From Haliea sp. (GTDB lineage Bacteria; Pseudomonadota; Gammaproteobacteria; Pseudomonadales; Halieaceae): a DNA stretch of 64,000 nt. This document shows, piece by piece, positions 9,033 to 17,218 of this stretch. Location of the stretch: positions 62,001-126,000 of the forward strand of contig JADJAL010000015.1 of NCBI GenBank assembly GCA_016704305.1. The letters run 5' to 3'. Within the stretch, counting starts at the first letter, position 1. Each line of letters begins with the position of its first letter. The notes under the pieces were generated by a model, which was given only the letters and a program-made list of their open reading frames with translations, made no database searches and was not told where the DNA came from. Made by a program: the position numbers and the translations under genes.

Positions 9033-10415
9033 ATGAGTCTCACACTTTACAATACGATGACCGCGCGCAAGGAAATCTTCGAGCCACTGGTGCCGGACAC
9101 CGTGACCATGTACGTCTGTGGTCCGACGGTGTACAACCTTGCGCATATCGGCAACGCGCGTCCGGTGGTGGTGTTCGACACGCTGTTTCGTTTACTGCAA
9201 ACCCAATACGACACCGTGACCTACGCGCGCAATATCACCGACGTGGACGACAAGATCATCGCGGCGGCGCGCGAGGGCGAGCGCAGCATCGAGTCTGTCA
9301 CCACCGAGTTCACCGCCAAATACCGCGAGGACATGGCGCAGCTGAACGCGCTGCCGCCGACGCTGGAGCCGCATGCCACGCACAATATCGATGCGATGAT
9401 CGCGCTCACCCGCACGCTGCTCGAAAAAGGCCACGCCTACGAATCCCAGGGCCATGTGCTGTTCGCGGTGGAATCGATGGCTGACTACGGGAAGCTCTCA
9501 AAGCGCTCGCTGGACGACATGCTCGCCGGCGCGCGGGTGGAGGTGGCTGATTACAAACGCCATCCCGGCGATTTCGTGCTGTGGAAGCCCGCTGCGGATG
9601 AAGATCCCGGGTGGGACAGCCCCTGGGGTCGCGGTCGGCCCGGCTGGCACCTGGAGTGTTCGGCGATGATACGCGCGCACCTCGGCGATACGATTGATAT
9701 CCACGGTGGTGGGCGCGACCTGATATTCCCGCACCACGAAAATGAGATCGCGCAAAGCCGCTGCGCGCACGGCGGCGACTACGTGCGCTACTGGATGCAC
9801 AACGCCTACCTGGATATCGACGGCGAGAAAATGTCCAAATCACTGGGCAACTTTCATACCGTCCGCGATTTGCTGCAGAGCTATCGCGGTGAAGTACTGC
9901 GTTTTGCACTGCTGTCGGCGCAGTACCGCTCGCCGCTGAATTTCTCCGGGGAGCTGCTGGACCAGGCTCAGGCGACGCTGGACAGCCTCTACAGCACGCT
10001 GCGCGAGGTGCAGGACGTTGCCGTGGATATGGAGGTTAATCTCGCAGATGAGCCGTTCTACCACGCACTGAATGACGACCTGAATACGCCGGTGGCGATC
10101 GCCGAGATACACGCGTTGTGCAAGCAGTTACACAAAGCCGTGCCGGGTGAGAAGCCCGCTTTAAAGGGGCGAATTCTGGCGGCTGGCAACTTGCTCGGTA
10201 TCCTGGAGCAGGATGCGGTGGAGTGGCTGCAGAATGCGGCGACTTCCGATGCGATTTCGGCGGCGGCTATTGAGGCGCTGATAGAGGAGCGGCAGGCCGC
10301 GAAACTGGCGAGGAATTATGCGCGGGCCGACGAGGTGCGTGAAGAATTGTTGGCGCAGGGCGTGGTGCTGGAGGATTCCCGCGAGGGGACGCGGTGGAAG
10401 CGCAAGTCTGATTGA
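9033..10415 (+). CDS. cysS: cysteinyl-tRNA synthetase
   Basis: Class I synthetase for tRNA-Cys, 460 residues, full length. Visible motifs are CGPTVYNLAHIGNARP, which joins the first zinc-ligand Cys to the HIGH-like HIGN, the zinc-site segment WHLECSAM with HHENEIAQS, and KMSKSLGNF (about residue 269). The short C-terminal DALR-type helical domain is intact and ends in an Arg/Lys-rich tail. It lies 12 bases after glnS and is probably co-transcribed. Confidence 0.97.
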   Translation: MSLTLYNTMTARKEIFEPLVPDTVTMYVCGPTVYNLAHIGNARPVVVFDTLFRLLQTQYDTVTYARNITDVDDKIIAAAREGERSIESVTTEFTAKYREDMAQLNALPPTLEPHATHNIDAMIALTRTLLEKGHAYESQGHVLFAVESMADYGKLSKRSLDDMLAGARVEVADYKRHPGDFVLWKPAADEDPGWDSPWGRGRPGWHLECSAMIRAHLGDTIDIHGGGRDLIFPHHENEIAQSRCAHGGDYVRYWMHNAYLDIDGEKMSKSLGNFHTVRDLLQSYRGEVLRFALLSAQYRSPLNFSGELLDQAQATLDSLYSTLREVQDVAVDMEVNLADEPFYHALNDDLNTPVAIAEIHALCKQLHKAVPGEKPALKGRILAAGNLLGILEQDAVEWLQNAATSDAISAAAIEALIEERQAAKLARNYARADEVREELLAQGVVLEDSREGTRWKRKSD

Positions 10416-10880
10416 AGCTGTCTGTACCAGGCCGGCTGCTTTGCGTATTGGCAAATTGTTCTGGAAGTGATTGCTGGTTTTTGCAGTGGTATTATGCAGG
10501 TCGACGAGGATGGTTCGGGCGAGCGGGTTCGGCCGCCGGGTGTGCAATTCCTTCGCTTCCCCGATACTCGCGAAGAAATTGCACACCCGACACCCGAACC
10601 CTCGTTTCGTGCCATCGTCAGGATCGCTACATCAGCTAGACGCTCGGAACAAGGCTTCGGGTGGGAACGCCACTTGGTCTGCGAGTATCGCGGAATGCCC
10701 AGGCCCAAGTTGGCATTGTGCCCTCCTATAAATCGGTTCCTATCGAAGACGAACCACGGGAGGATGTCCTTTGCTGCGTCGGGAAGCCGGTGAAACCTTT
10801 CCTATGACCTGACAACGTCGATTTCGCCAGGAGCCGACTACTGGCACCAACCGAAAACGCCGCAATCGACCGGGACGGAT
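10416..10880. other. gene-free region between cysS and folD
   Basis: About 465 bases with no convincing coding frame. It holds the large imperfect inverted repeat at 10521-10605. A partial third copy of the inner sequence follows: GCGAGTATCGCG at 10681-10692 is complementary to the loop-side CGATACTCGCG. A short inverted pair (GTCGATT at 10817-10823, AATCGAC at 10864-10870) lies near the end. I recognise no gene remnant. Confidence 0.6.
10521..10605. repeat. long imperfect inverted repeat
   Basis: Arms of about 36 bases (10521-10556 and 10569-10605) pair almost throughout, around a short loop. The shared core is GGGTGTGCAATT on the left and AATTGCACACCC on the right. Differences are confined to a few positions, some compatible with G-U pairing. 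It lies 105 bases downstream of cysS. It could be a terminator-like structure, a miniature mobile element or an extragenic palindrome. No T run follows, which argues against a simple terminator. Confidence 0.8.
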
Positions 10881-11726
10881 TCAACCCAGGCTTTTCTCAC
10901 CCGACATCACACTCTGCAAGATCAGCGTATTGATCGTCATCGGCCCAACACCACCGGGCACCGGTGTGTAAGCCGAAGCTTTATTCACCAACGCAGACAG
11001 CTCGATATCGCCCACGCCACCGGGGTGGTAGCCCGCGTCCACCACCACCGCGCCGTCCTTGACCCAGTCCGCCTTGATGAACTCCGGCTTGCCCACCGCG
11101 CCCACCAGAATGTCGGCCTGCGCGACGATACCGGGAAGATTTTTGGTGCGCGAGTGGCAGATCGTCACGGTTGCATTTTTTTGCAATAGCATCATCGCCA
11201 TTGGTTTGCCAAGGATGGGACTGCGGCCGACGACGACGGCGTGCTTGCCTTCGATCTCGATGCCGTAGTGTTCGAGGATGCGCATGATGCCTTGCGGCGT
11301 GGCGCAACCGTAGGCGTCCTCGCCCATCGCCATGCGTCCGAAACCCAGGCAGGTCACGCCGTCCACGTCCTTGCCCAGGGCGATGGCGTCAAAGCAGGCG
11401 CGCTCGTCTATTTGTTCTGGCACCGGGTGCTGCAGCAGGATGCCATGCACGTCGGGATCATTGTTCAGCCCATGGATTTTTGCCAGCAGTTGCTCTGTGG
11501 AAGTGGACGAGGGCAATTCCACGGCCAGCGATTCCATGCCGACCCTGCGGCAGGCATTGCCCTTCATTTTTACGTAGGTGGCGGAGGCCGGGTCGTCGCC
11601 GACCAGGATGGTCGCCAGAATCGGTGTCCTGCCCCCGGAGCGGGCTTTCAGGCGTTCTACCCGAGCCAGTAGTTCGGCCTCGGATTGCGCCGCCAGGGAT
11701 TTGCCGTCGAGAACGAGTGCAGCCAT
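10881..11726 (-). CDS. folD: methylene-THF dehydrogenase/cyclohydrolase
   Basis: Bifunctional enzyme that interconverts 5,10-methylene-THF, methenyl-THF and 10-formyl-THF for purine and formyl-Met synthesis. Family motifs are the catalytic segment SATYVKMKGNACRRVG (the family's active-site Lys), GILLQHPVPEQI, the NADP-binding VVGRSPILGKPMA and the C-terminal PGGVGPMTINTLI. I chose ATG at 11726, giving MAALVLDGK, over an upstream TTG because it matches the family N-terminus and has GAGGG about 8 bases upstream. The product is 281 residues. It is convergent with cysS and divergent from tRNA-Pro. Confidence 0.95.
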   Translation of the reverse strand: MAALVLDGKSLAAQSEAELLARVERLKARSGGRTPILATILVGDDPASATYVKMKGNACRRVGMESLAVELPSSTSTEQLLAKIHGLNNDPDVHGILLQHPVPEQIDERACFDAIALGKDVDGVTCLGFGRMAMGEDAYGCATPQGIMRILEHYGIEIEGKHAVVVGRSPILGKPMAMMLLQKNATVTICHSRTKNLPGIVAQADILVGAVGKPEFIKADWVKDGAVVVDAGYHPGGVGDIELSALVNKASAYTPVPGGVGPMTINTLILQSVMSGEKSLG

Positions 11727-11908
11727 GCGATGGACCCTCAATGATCGATGTTCGTTGGATGTTGGCTATGGACGTTGAACAGGTTGTGGGCACCTACGGA
11801 CGATGTGCGCTGTTGCCCCCCCATTGCAGGGGCGGCATTGTCCCATGCGAGCTTGTATCAGTGAAGGACTCGGCGTAAGTTTGCCGCAGGGCAGCGCGAT
11901 TTTTGGCG

Positions 11909-11937
11909 TTGACGCTTGTCGGAGGGCTGAGTATCAT
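11909..11937 (+). promoter_or_regulatory. promoter of tRNA-Pro
   Basis: TTGACG, a 17-bp spacer and TATCAT, followed by a GC-rich discriminator (GCGCCC) typical of stringently controlled stable-RNA promoters. The expected start lies about 65 bases before the tRNA. Confidence 0.75.
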
Positions 11938-12009
11938 GCGCCCTCCTGAAAATCAGGGCTGGCGGCAACGCCCGCAGATACACATCAGTACGCAAGTTTG
12001 TAAGCACAT

Positions 12010-12086
12010 CGGGGTATAGCGCAGTCTGGTAGCGCGCCTGCTTTGGGAGCAGGATGTCGGGAGTTCGAATCTCTCTACCCCGACCA
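12010..12086 (+). tRNA. tRNA-Pro(UGG)
   Basis: A 77-base cloverleaf with acceptor CGGGGTA/TACCCCG and encoded CCA. The anticodon stem CCTGC/GCAGG encloses loop TTTGGGA with anticodon TGG, and the T arm contains GTTCGAATC. It has its own promoter upstream. Confidence 0.97.
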
Positions 12087-12174
12087 ACTTTTCAAGCCAC
12101 GCTTCAAACCCACGGCATTGGGCCCATCATTGCTACCAGCACTACACTCCACTATCGTATCGTGCGTACGGTAT

Positions 12175-12190
12175 AGGAGTCACAGCCATT
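12175..12190 (+). promoter_or_regulatory. nagA ribosome binding site with ATT start
   Basis: AGGAG at 12175-12179 is followed after 8 bases by ATT at 12188. No ATG, GTG or TTG occurs in frame near the expected N-terminus; the next candidate, TTG at 12242, would delete conserved residues. The spacing makes ATT the best start. Confidence 0.55.
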
Positions 12191-13333
12191 TCGCATATCC
12201 AGGCCATCATCAACGGCGCCATCTTCACCGGTGAAACGCTGTTGCGTGATCATGCCGTGCTCATCGCAGGCGAGCGCATCGCCGCCGTGGTGGAGCAGCA
12301 GCAGCTACCGGCAAACATCCCGGAGATATATGACCTCAAGGGCGGCACGCTGCTGCCGGGTTTTATCGATCTGCAGGTCAACGGCGGTGGCGGGGTGCTG
12401 TTCAATGCCGCGCCTACGGTGGAAAGCCTGCGTAGTATCGGTGCCGCGCACCGGCAATTTGGCACCACCGGATTTCTTCCGACACTGATCACCGACAGTT
12501 TCGCCGTGATGCGACAGGCAGTAGCTGCCGTTGAGCAGGCGATCCTTGAAGGCGTGCCCGGCGTACTCGGTATACATCTGGAAGGCCCATTCCTGAATCC
12601 GCTGCGCAAGGGCGCGCATGATGCCGGCAAATTTTGCCTTCTGGATCAGGAAGGGTTCGAGATTGTCACGTCGCTGGCGGCCGGCAAAACGCTCGTCACA
12701 CTGGCACCTGAACTGACCTCCACGGACATGATCAGGCGCCTGGTAGCGCAGGGCGTGATCGTCTGCGCCGGCCACAGCGCCGCCACCTATGAGCAGGCCC
12801 GAGATGCCATCGTCGCCGGTGTCAGCGGCTTCACGCATGTGTACAACGCAATGACGCCGCTGCAGAGCCGCGAGCCGGGCATGGTGGGCGCCGCGCTGGC
12901 GGATAGCGACACCTGGTTTGGCATCATCGCCGATGGCCACCACTGTCACCCGGCGGCTTTTCGCATAGCAGTGGCAGCCAAACAAGCCGGTGGAGCGGTG
13001 CTGGTGACAGATGCGATGCCCACGGTTGGCGCGCAGGACGCGGCTTTTGTGCTCAATGACGAGACACTGGTCGCGCGCGAGGGGCGCATCGTAAACGCCG
13101 CTGGCATGCTGGCGGGTTCCGATCTGGATATGTTGTCCGCCGTGAACAACGCCACTGCTTTCGCCGGGTTGGACTGGTTCGAAGCGGTGCGCATGGCCAC
13201 AAGCTACCCGGCCAGGGCCCTGGGGCTTGAGGGTGAAGTGGGTGCGATCAAAGCGGGCTGTCGGGCCAGTGTGTTGGCACTGGATGGCGCGCGTCGCATT
13301 CGCGCCAGCTGGATCGACGGCGTCAGGGTTTAG
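12188..13333 (+). CDS. nagA: N-acetylglucosamine-6-phosphate deacetylase
   Basis: Amidohydrolase-superfamily enzyme that removes acetate from GlcNAc-6-phosphate in amino-sugar and peptidoglycan recycling. Motifs are GFIDLQVNGGGG near the N-terminus, the metal-ligand Glu in HLEGPFLNP, His in CAGHSAAT, His in GFTHVYNAMTP and the catalytic Asp in LVTDAMPTVG. The conserved N-terminal strand (AIINGAIFTGE) is encoded only if translation begins upstream of TTG 12242, which points to the ATT at 12188. It stands alone here, without nagB, nagK or a transporter. Its 3' end overlaps the convergent ThuA-like gene by 11 bases. Confidence 0.9.
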   Translation: MSHIQAIINGAIFTGETLLRDHAVLIAGERIAAVVEQQQLPANIPEIYDLKGGTLLPGFIDLQVNGGGGVLFNAAPTVESLRSIGAAHRQFGTTGFLPTLITDSFAVMRQAVAAVEQAILEGVPGVLGIHLEGPFLNPLRKGAHDAGKFCLLDQEGFEIVTSLAAGKTLVTLAPELTSTDMIRRLVAQGVIVCAGHSAATYEQARDAIVAGVSGFTHVYNAMTPLQSREPGMVGAALADSDTWFGIIADGHHCHPAAFRIAVAAKQAGGAVLVTDAMPTVGAQDAAFVLNDETLVAREGRIVNAAGMLAGSDLDMLSAVNNATAFAGLDWFEAVRMATSYPARALGLEGEVGAIKAGCRASVLALDGARRIRASWIDGVRV

Positions 13334-14195
13334 CCGCCACCCATTCGATCGCATTCAGCACCAGTTCGCGAGCATTGTCGTTGTTCCAGTTGGCATGGTA
13401 ATGGCCGCCGGTGTAGCCAAAGCCACGGCCACCGTTGTCGCGTTCATACGCCCAGGCAACTACTTGGGGCACACCGTCCGCGACCATCTGGCGCACAGCA
13501 TCATTACCGCTGTGGGGCCCGTCCCAGCGGTCCATGGTCGAGGGTGGCGCAATGGCGCTCAGTATCGGCGTCACGCCACGCTCCACAAAACGCATATTGA
13601 AGTACCACTCATCCTCCAGAGTGAACGGTTCGACGCCGCGTAGGATGGGATGCTGCGGCAGTTCAGTGAATGTTGCGGTCCATGTGGGGTTGACCGACCA
13701 CCAGGTTTCAAAATAACCGCCTATCGCCCGCAGTAGCGCTGTAGCCGAAGGGCTGCCCTTCGGCACCTCGACACAATAGTGCAGTGCGACGACACCGACG
13801 CCGGCATCCAGCAGGCGATTGAATGTCGAAAGGTGCTCATTAATCAGGTGCGTGTCTCCGCCGTCGCAATACAGCACCAACGCATCTGCACCCTCAAAGA
13901 CCGTTTCATCGTCTGGCCAGCCGCCGTAGACGTTGATGGTCTCAAAGGAGGGGTGTCGCTCGCGCAGCGCGTCGGATAACAACTCTGAGCCTGCCTTGTG
14001 TTCATGGGCGCCCGGCAAGTGGCTGTCCGGTCCCGCCAGGAAGACGACTTTCGCAGTGCGCGCACTGGCAGAATTCGCCGGATGTGCCGTCACGGTAACC
14101 TCTGGCGCCTGACAGCCTGCGAGCAACAATGGGAGCAACAGCGCGAGCAATCCAGGGCAGAGTCCCCATCGGGAAGTAATTGCGAGACTGTGCAT
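13323..14195 (-). CDS. ThuA-like domain lipoprotein
   Basis: A predicted lipoprotein: the signal peptide ends in lipobox LLLAGC (Cys at about residue 28). The rest resembles the ThuA/trehalose-utilisation-like fold (class I glutamine-amidotransferase-like), with VVFLAGPDSHLPGAHEH, DALVLYCDGGDTH, VGVVALHYC and a C-terminal RGFGYTGGHYHANW typical of the family. I chose ATG 14195 because AGGTGG lies 7 bases upstream. An alternative TTG lies 21 bases earlier. The substrate is unknown. ThuA-like proteins often accompany sugar oxidoreductases, but only nagA is adjacent, and it is convergent. Confidence 0.85.
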   Translation of the reverse strand: MHSLAITSRWGLCPGLLALLLPLLLAGCQAPEVTVTAHPANSASARTAKVVFLAGPDSHLPGAHEHKAGSELLSDALRERHPSFETINVYGGWPDDETVFEGADALVLYCDGGDTHLINEHLSTFNRLLDAGVGVVALHYCVEVPKGSPSATALLRAIGGYFETWWSVNPTWTATFTELPQHPILRGVEPFTLEDEWYFNMRFVERGVTPILSAIAPPSTMDRWDGPHSGNDAVRQMVADGVPQVVAWAYERDNGGRGFGYTGGHYHANWNNDNARELVLNAIEWVAAKP

Positions 14196-14329
14196 GGATA
14201 CCACCTTTTTATTCAAGCATTCTTCAGTGCCTCATGATAGGCAAGCCCTTGTGAGCGATTCAAGCAGAGGCGTGAACAGTGAGAGTGATGCGCCTACACG
14301 CGACGATAGCGCTGTCATCTGGCTTAAAC

Positions 14330-14359
14330 TTGACACCCATGGACGGCTAAAGCTACCAT
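14330..14359 (+). promoter_or_regulatory. promoter of the tRNA-His/tRNA-Arg unit
   Basis: A consensus TTGACA, an 18-bp spacer and TACCAT, then a GC-rich discriminator (GCGCGCC). It lies about 100 bases before tRNA-His. The two tRNAs are 27 bases apart and probably share this transcript. Confidence 0.7.
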
Positions 14360-14460
14360 GCGCGCCGCGTGAACAGTGGTGTCTGGGCGTGAATCCTCGC
14401 TTCCGGCAGAATCCCAACGCCAATGGTCAGGACGTTCAACCCGCTTTTCAACATCGCAAT

Positions 14461-14537
14461 GGTGACCGTAGCTCAACAGGTAGAGCACCGGATTGTGACT
14501 CCGGAGGTAGCGGGTTCAAGACCCGTCGGTCACCCCA
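14461..14537 (+). tRNA. tRNA-His(GUG)
   Basis: Cloverleaf with the His-specific extra G-1 opposite C73, acceptor GTGACCG/CGGTCAC and encoded CCA. The anticodon stem CCGGA/TCCGG encloses TTGTGAC with anticodon GTG, and the T arm has GGTTCAAGA. Confidence 0.97.
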
Positions 14538-14564
14538 TATTTCGCTGTTCCATCGAACCGCATT

Positions 14565-14641
14565 GGGGGTATAGCTCAGCTGGATAGAGCACCGGCCTTC
14601 TAAGCCGATGGTCGCAGGTTCGAATCCTGCTACTCCCGCCA
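14565..14641 (+). tRNA. tRNA-Arg(UCU)
   Basis: Acceptor GGGGGTA/TACTCCC (one G-U pair), discriminator G, encoded CCA. The anticodon loop CTTCTAA gives TCT and the T arm GGTTCGAATCC is canonical. The outermost anticodon-stem pair (27-43) reads C-A, a mismatch. It is probably co-transcribed with tRNA-His. Confidence 0.95.
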
Positions 14642-14751
14642 CCACCCGGCGTTCTGTATCCCCCAGGGCGTTAGCGCCGAGAGCTCCCGCAATACCTGCC
14701 GTGGACAGCTGATGACAACTGGCTGCTCAATGCAATGACAGGGCGCAGGAC

Positions 14752-15426
14752 ATGAAGCTATCCGTTATCGTGCCAATACTCAATGAAGCGCAGCAAATGC
14801 CACACCTTCTGGCCGATTTGCAACCGCTGCAGCGACAGGGCTGGGAGGTCATTGTAGTGGACGGCGGCAGCGCGGATGGATCGTACGCGATAGCGCAGGC
14901 CTCCGGTTTTACGGTACTGCAGTCCGCGCAAGGTCGCGCCCGGCAAATGAATGCCGGAGCGGGTGTGGCAAATGGCGATGTACTGCTGTTTCTGCATGCC
15001 GACACGCGATTACCGCAAGGCGCCGCCGCGTTGATTGACCAGGCGCTGCGCAGCCGCACACGCTGTTGGGGACGCTTCGATGTGTGCATTTCCGGGCAGG
15101 CATGGATGCTGCGCGTGGTGTCTAGCTGCATGAATTGGCGCTCGCGTCTAACCGGCATCGCGACCGGCGACCAGGCGATCTTTGTGCTGCGCAGTGCGTT
15201 TGAGGCAGTGCAGGGCTTCCCCGATCAACCCATCATGGAAGACATAGAAATCTCAAAGCGCCTCGGTCGCCTCTCGCGCCCGGCCTGCATTGGACATTGC
15301 GTCACCACGTCTGGCCGTCGCTGGGAGACACGCGGCGTTTGGCGCATGATTCTATTAATGTGGCGGTTGCGTTGGCAGTATTGGCGTGGCGTACCGGCAC
15401 ATCAACTCGCGCGGCTGTATCAGTGA
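14752..15426 (+). CDS. family 2 glycosyltransferase, TIGR04283-like (arsenosugar type)
   Basis: A GT-A fold glycosyltransferase of 224 residues. The N-terminal nucleotide-sugar motif is SVIVPILNEAQQ, the metal-binding DxD-like site is FLHADTRLP, and GDQAIFV and IMEDIEISKR form the acceptor/catalytic region. This matches the family annotated as arsenosugar biosynthesis-associated glycosyltransferase (TIGR04283). The C-terminus carries aromatic and basic residues (MILLMWRLRWQYWRG) that could contact the membrane. Its stop overlaps the next start (GTGA), so the pair is translationally coupled. The arsenic link rests on family and neighbours; the actual sugar product is unproven. Confidence 0.88.
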   Translation: MKLSVIVPILNEAQQMPHLLADLQPLQRQGWEVIVVDGGSADGSYAIAQASGFTVLQSAQGRARQMNAGAGVANGDVLLFLHADTRLPQGAAALIDQALRSRTRCWGRFDVCISGQAWMLRVVSSCMNWRSRLTGIATGDQAIFVLRSAFEAVQGFPDQPIMEDIEISKRLGRLSRPACIGHCVTTSGRRWETRGVWRMILLMWRLRWQYWRGVPAHQLARLYQ

Positions 15427-16070
15427 ACACGTCAATTGATCAGTGCATAAGGCCGCTGCGAATCGTAATCTTTGCCAAAGCACCCCGGCCCGGACTCGCT
15501 AAAAGCCGGTTGATCCCTGCGCTTGGCAGCGATGGCGCCGCCGCGCTTGCGCGTCGCTTTTTGGCGCATACGCTGGATACCGCCCTCGCCGCCAGCGTGG
15601 GAACGGTTGAGCTGTGCGTGACGCCTGCGATGACTGACCCGATCTGGCAGTCGCTTGGCATTCCCGCCGCGGTGCAACTGACGGATCAGGGCGAAGGCGA
15701 TCTGGGCGAGCGTATGGCGCGCGCCACCCGGCGCGTCACAGGTTCCGGGGAGGCCGTCCTGTTCATTGGCACAGACTGCCCTGGATTGGGCGCCGTGGAA
15801 CTGCAGGCGGCGGCGCAGTCACTACAACTATGTGATGCCACGCTGTTTCCTGCCGCAGACGGTGGATATGCCTTGCTCGGCCTGAATCGATTTCACGCGT
15901 CGGTGTTTTCAGGTATTTCCCGGAGCACTGAAACCGTCACCCTCGAAACGCTGGATCGCCTGGAAAATCTGGGGTGGTCCGTGCAATGCCACCCGCCGCT
16001 GCACGACATTGATGAACCTGCCGATTTGCAGTGGTTGCCGAAAGACTGGCTGGCCGACATCCGCAGCTAG
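15423..16070 (+). CDS. TIGR04282-like transferase (arsenosugar type)
   Basis: A 215-residue nucleotidyl/glycosyltransferase-like protein of the TIGR04282 family. The N-terminal IVIFAKAPRPGLAKSRL resembles the sugar-nucleotide pyrophosphorylase P-loop-like motif, and the metal site is FIGTDCPGLG, followed by DGGYALLGL. I chose GTG at 15423 because it overlaps the upstream stop and gives the family N-terminus; the frame is open further upstream but that is not family-like. It is regularly paired with the TIGR04283 transferase beside arsS genes, as here. The substrate is inferred only from that context. Confidence 0.88.
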   Translation: MNTSIDQCIRPLRIVIFAKAPRPGLAKSRLIPALGSDGAAALARRFLAHTLDTALAASVGTVELCVTPAMTDPIWQSLGIPAAVQLTDQGEGDLGERMARATRRVTGSGEAVLFIGTDCPGLGAVELQAAAQSLQLCDATLFPAADGGYALLGLNRFHASVFSGISRSTETVTLETLDRLENLGWSVQCHPPLHDIDEPADLQWLPKDWLADIRS

Positions 16071-16142
16071 CCACGGATGCGTAGTCACTGCTCGCCTCCC
16101 TGTCTATCGAATTCCCAACATGGCAGGGAATGCTCCGATTCC

Positions 16143-16161
16143 ACTTACTATCTGCGTAAGT
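16143..16161. promoter_or_regulatory. dyad symmetry upstream of arsS
   Basis: A perfect 6-bp inverted repeat (ACTTAC / GTAAGT) around a 7-base spacer lies in the 179-base gap before arsS. A second, looser inverted pair follows (AAATCCCATT near 16170, AATGGGTTT near 16205). The size would suit a dimeric regulator, but no ArsR gene is in the window. Confidence 0.4.
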
Positions 16162-16249
16162 GTTGTAACAAATCCCATTGGTATGCATCTACAAAGCGTT
16201 GTTAAATGGGTTTGCCCATAGAGTTGTCTTGGAAAACAGGATTGCCAGA

Positions 16250-17218
16250 ATGCATGCCACATTGCCATTGCTCGAGGTCTCTGACTTTCCGCCAATTCGC
16301 CGGCGTCAGTTGGACACCTTGCAGGTAAACCTCGGCTACCGTTGTAACCAGTCTTGCGTGCACTGCCATGTCAATGCGGGACCTACCCGCACGGAAATGA
16401 TGGACGCGACAACACTGCGGTTGATACCCGAGGTTCTGCGGGTGCGGGGTATCCGAACGCTTGATCTCACCGGTGGCGCGCCAGAACTCCACGATGGATT
16501 TCGCGGCCTCGTGGAAGTTGCGAGGGATATCGGCGTGCACGTCATCGACCGCTGTAACCTGACAATTCTGTTCGAACCCGGACAGCACGATCTGCCGGCG
16601 TTTCTTGCCAGCCATCAGGTGGAGGTGGTGGCATCGCTCCCGTGTTACTCGCTCGAGAACGTGGACAAACAGCGCGGTGATGGCGTTTTCGAGAAAAGTA
16701 TTGTCGCGTTACAACGACTCAACTCGCTCGGTTACGGCCAGCAAGGCTCGGGGCTCAAGCTGAATCTGGTGTACAACCCCTCAGGGCCGGTGCTGCCTCC
16801 CGACCAGGCAACGCTGCAAGAGGACTACAAGCGCGAGTTGTTCAGGCAATTTGGCATTGTGTTCGATACACTCTACGTTCTGGCAAACATGCCTATCCAG
16901 CGATTTGGATCGACGCTCATTTCCAAAGGCCAGTTCCACGACTATTTACAGTTGTTGAAAGACAACTACCAGCCTGCGAACCTGGACAGTGTCATGTGCC
17001 GCAGCATGATCAGCGTCGATTGGCGCGGTGGGTTATCGGATTGTGATTTCAACCAGCAACTCGGATTGCCCCTTGGGGGCAGAAGTCATCCGCACTTGCG
17101 CGATCTTTTGCGCGATGACGTTGAGGGAGCGAACATCAGCGTTGCGGCGCATTGCTTCGGCTGCACTGCTGGCCAGGGAAGCAGCTGTGGCGGCGCTCTC
17201 GTGCAGCAACCGCAATGA
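16250..17218 (+). CDS. arsS: arsenosugar biosynthesis radical SAM protein ArsS
   Basis: Radical SAM enzyme with the cluster motif C-x3-C-x2-C at Cys 32, 36 and 39 (CNQSCVHC) and the SAM-binding LTGGAPELH segment. The C-terminal DUF3641 part contains CRSMISVDW, SDCDFNQQLGL and a final CFGCTAGQGSSCGG cluster. In characterised cyanobacterial systems ArsS acts on methylated arsenic made by ArsM to form a deoxyadenosyl-arsenosugar precursor. I chose ATG 16250 (322 residues), with AGG about 9 bases upstream; the frame is open to 16178. The stop overlaps the start of the fusion gene (ATGA). No arsM or arsR lies in this window. Confidence 0.92.
   Translation: MHATLPLLEVSDFPPIRRRQLDTLQVNLGYRCNQSCVHCHVNAGPTRTEMMDATTLRLIPEVLRVRGIRTLDLTGGAPELHDGFRGLVEVARDIGVHVIDRCNLTILFEPGQHDLPAFLASHQVEVVASLPCYSLENVDKQRGDGVFEKSIVALQRLNSLGYGQQGSGLKLNLVYNPSGPVLPPDQATLQEDYKRELFRQFGIVFDTLYVLANMPIQRFGSTLISKGQFHDYLQLLKDNYQPANLDSVMCRSMISVDWRGGLSDCDFNQQLGLPLGGRSHPHLRDLLRDDVEGANISVAAHCFGCTAGQGSSCGGALVQQPQ

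Noticed and set aside
7821..9146. 441-residue open frame antisense to glnS and cysS
   Set aside because: It spans two synthetase genes in opposite sense and is rich in His, Arg and Ala as expected of a shadow.
10467..10793. 108-residue open frame downstream of cysS
   Set aside because: It reads through the inverted repeat, has no ribosome site and no resemblance to a known protein.
12305..13354. 349-residue open frame antisense to nagA
   Set aside because: nagA motifs are clear on the plus strand and the antisense product has no family features.
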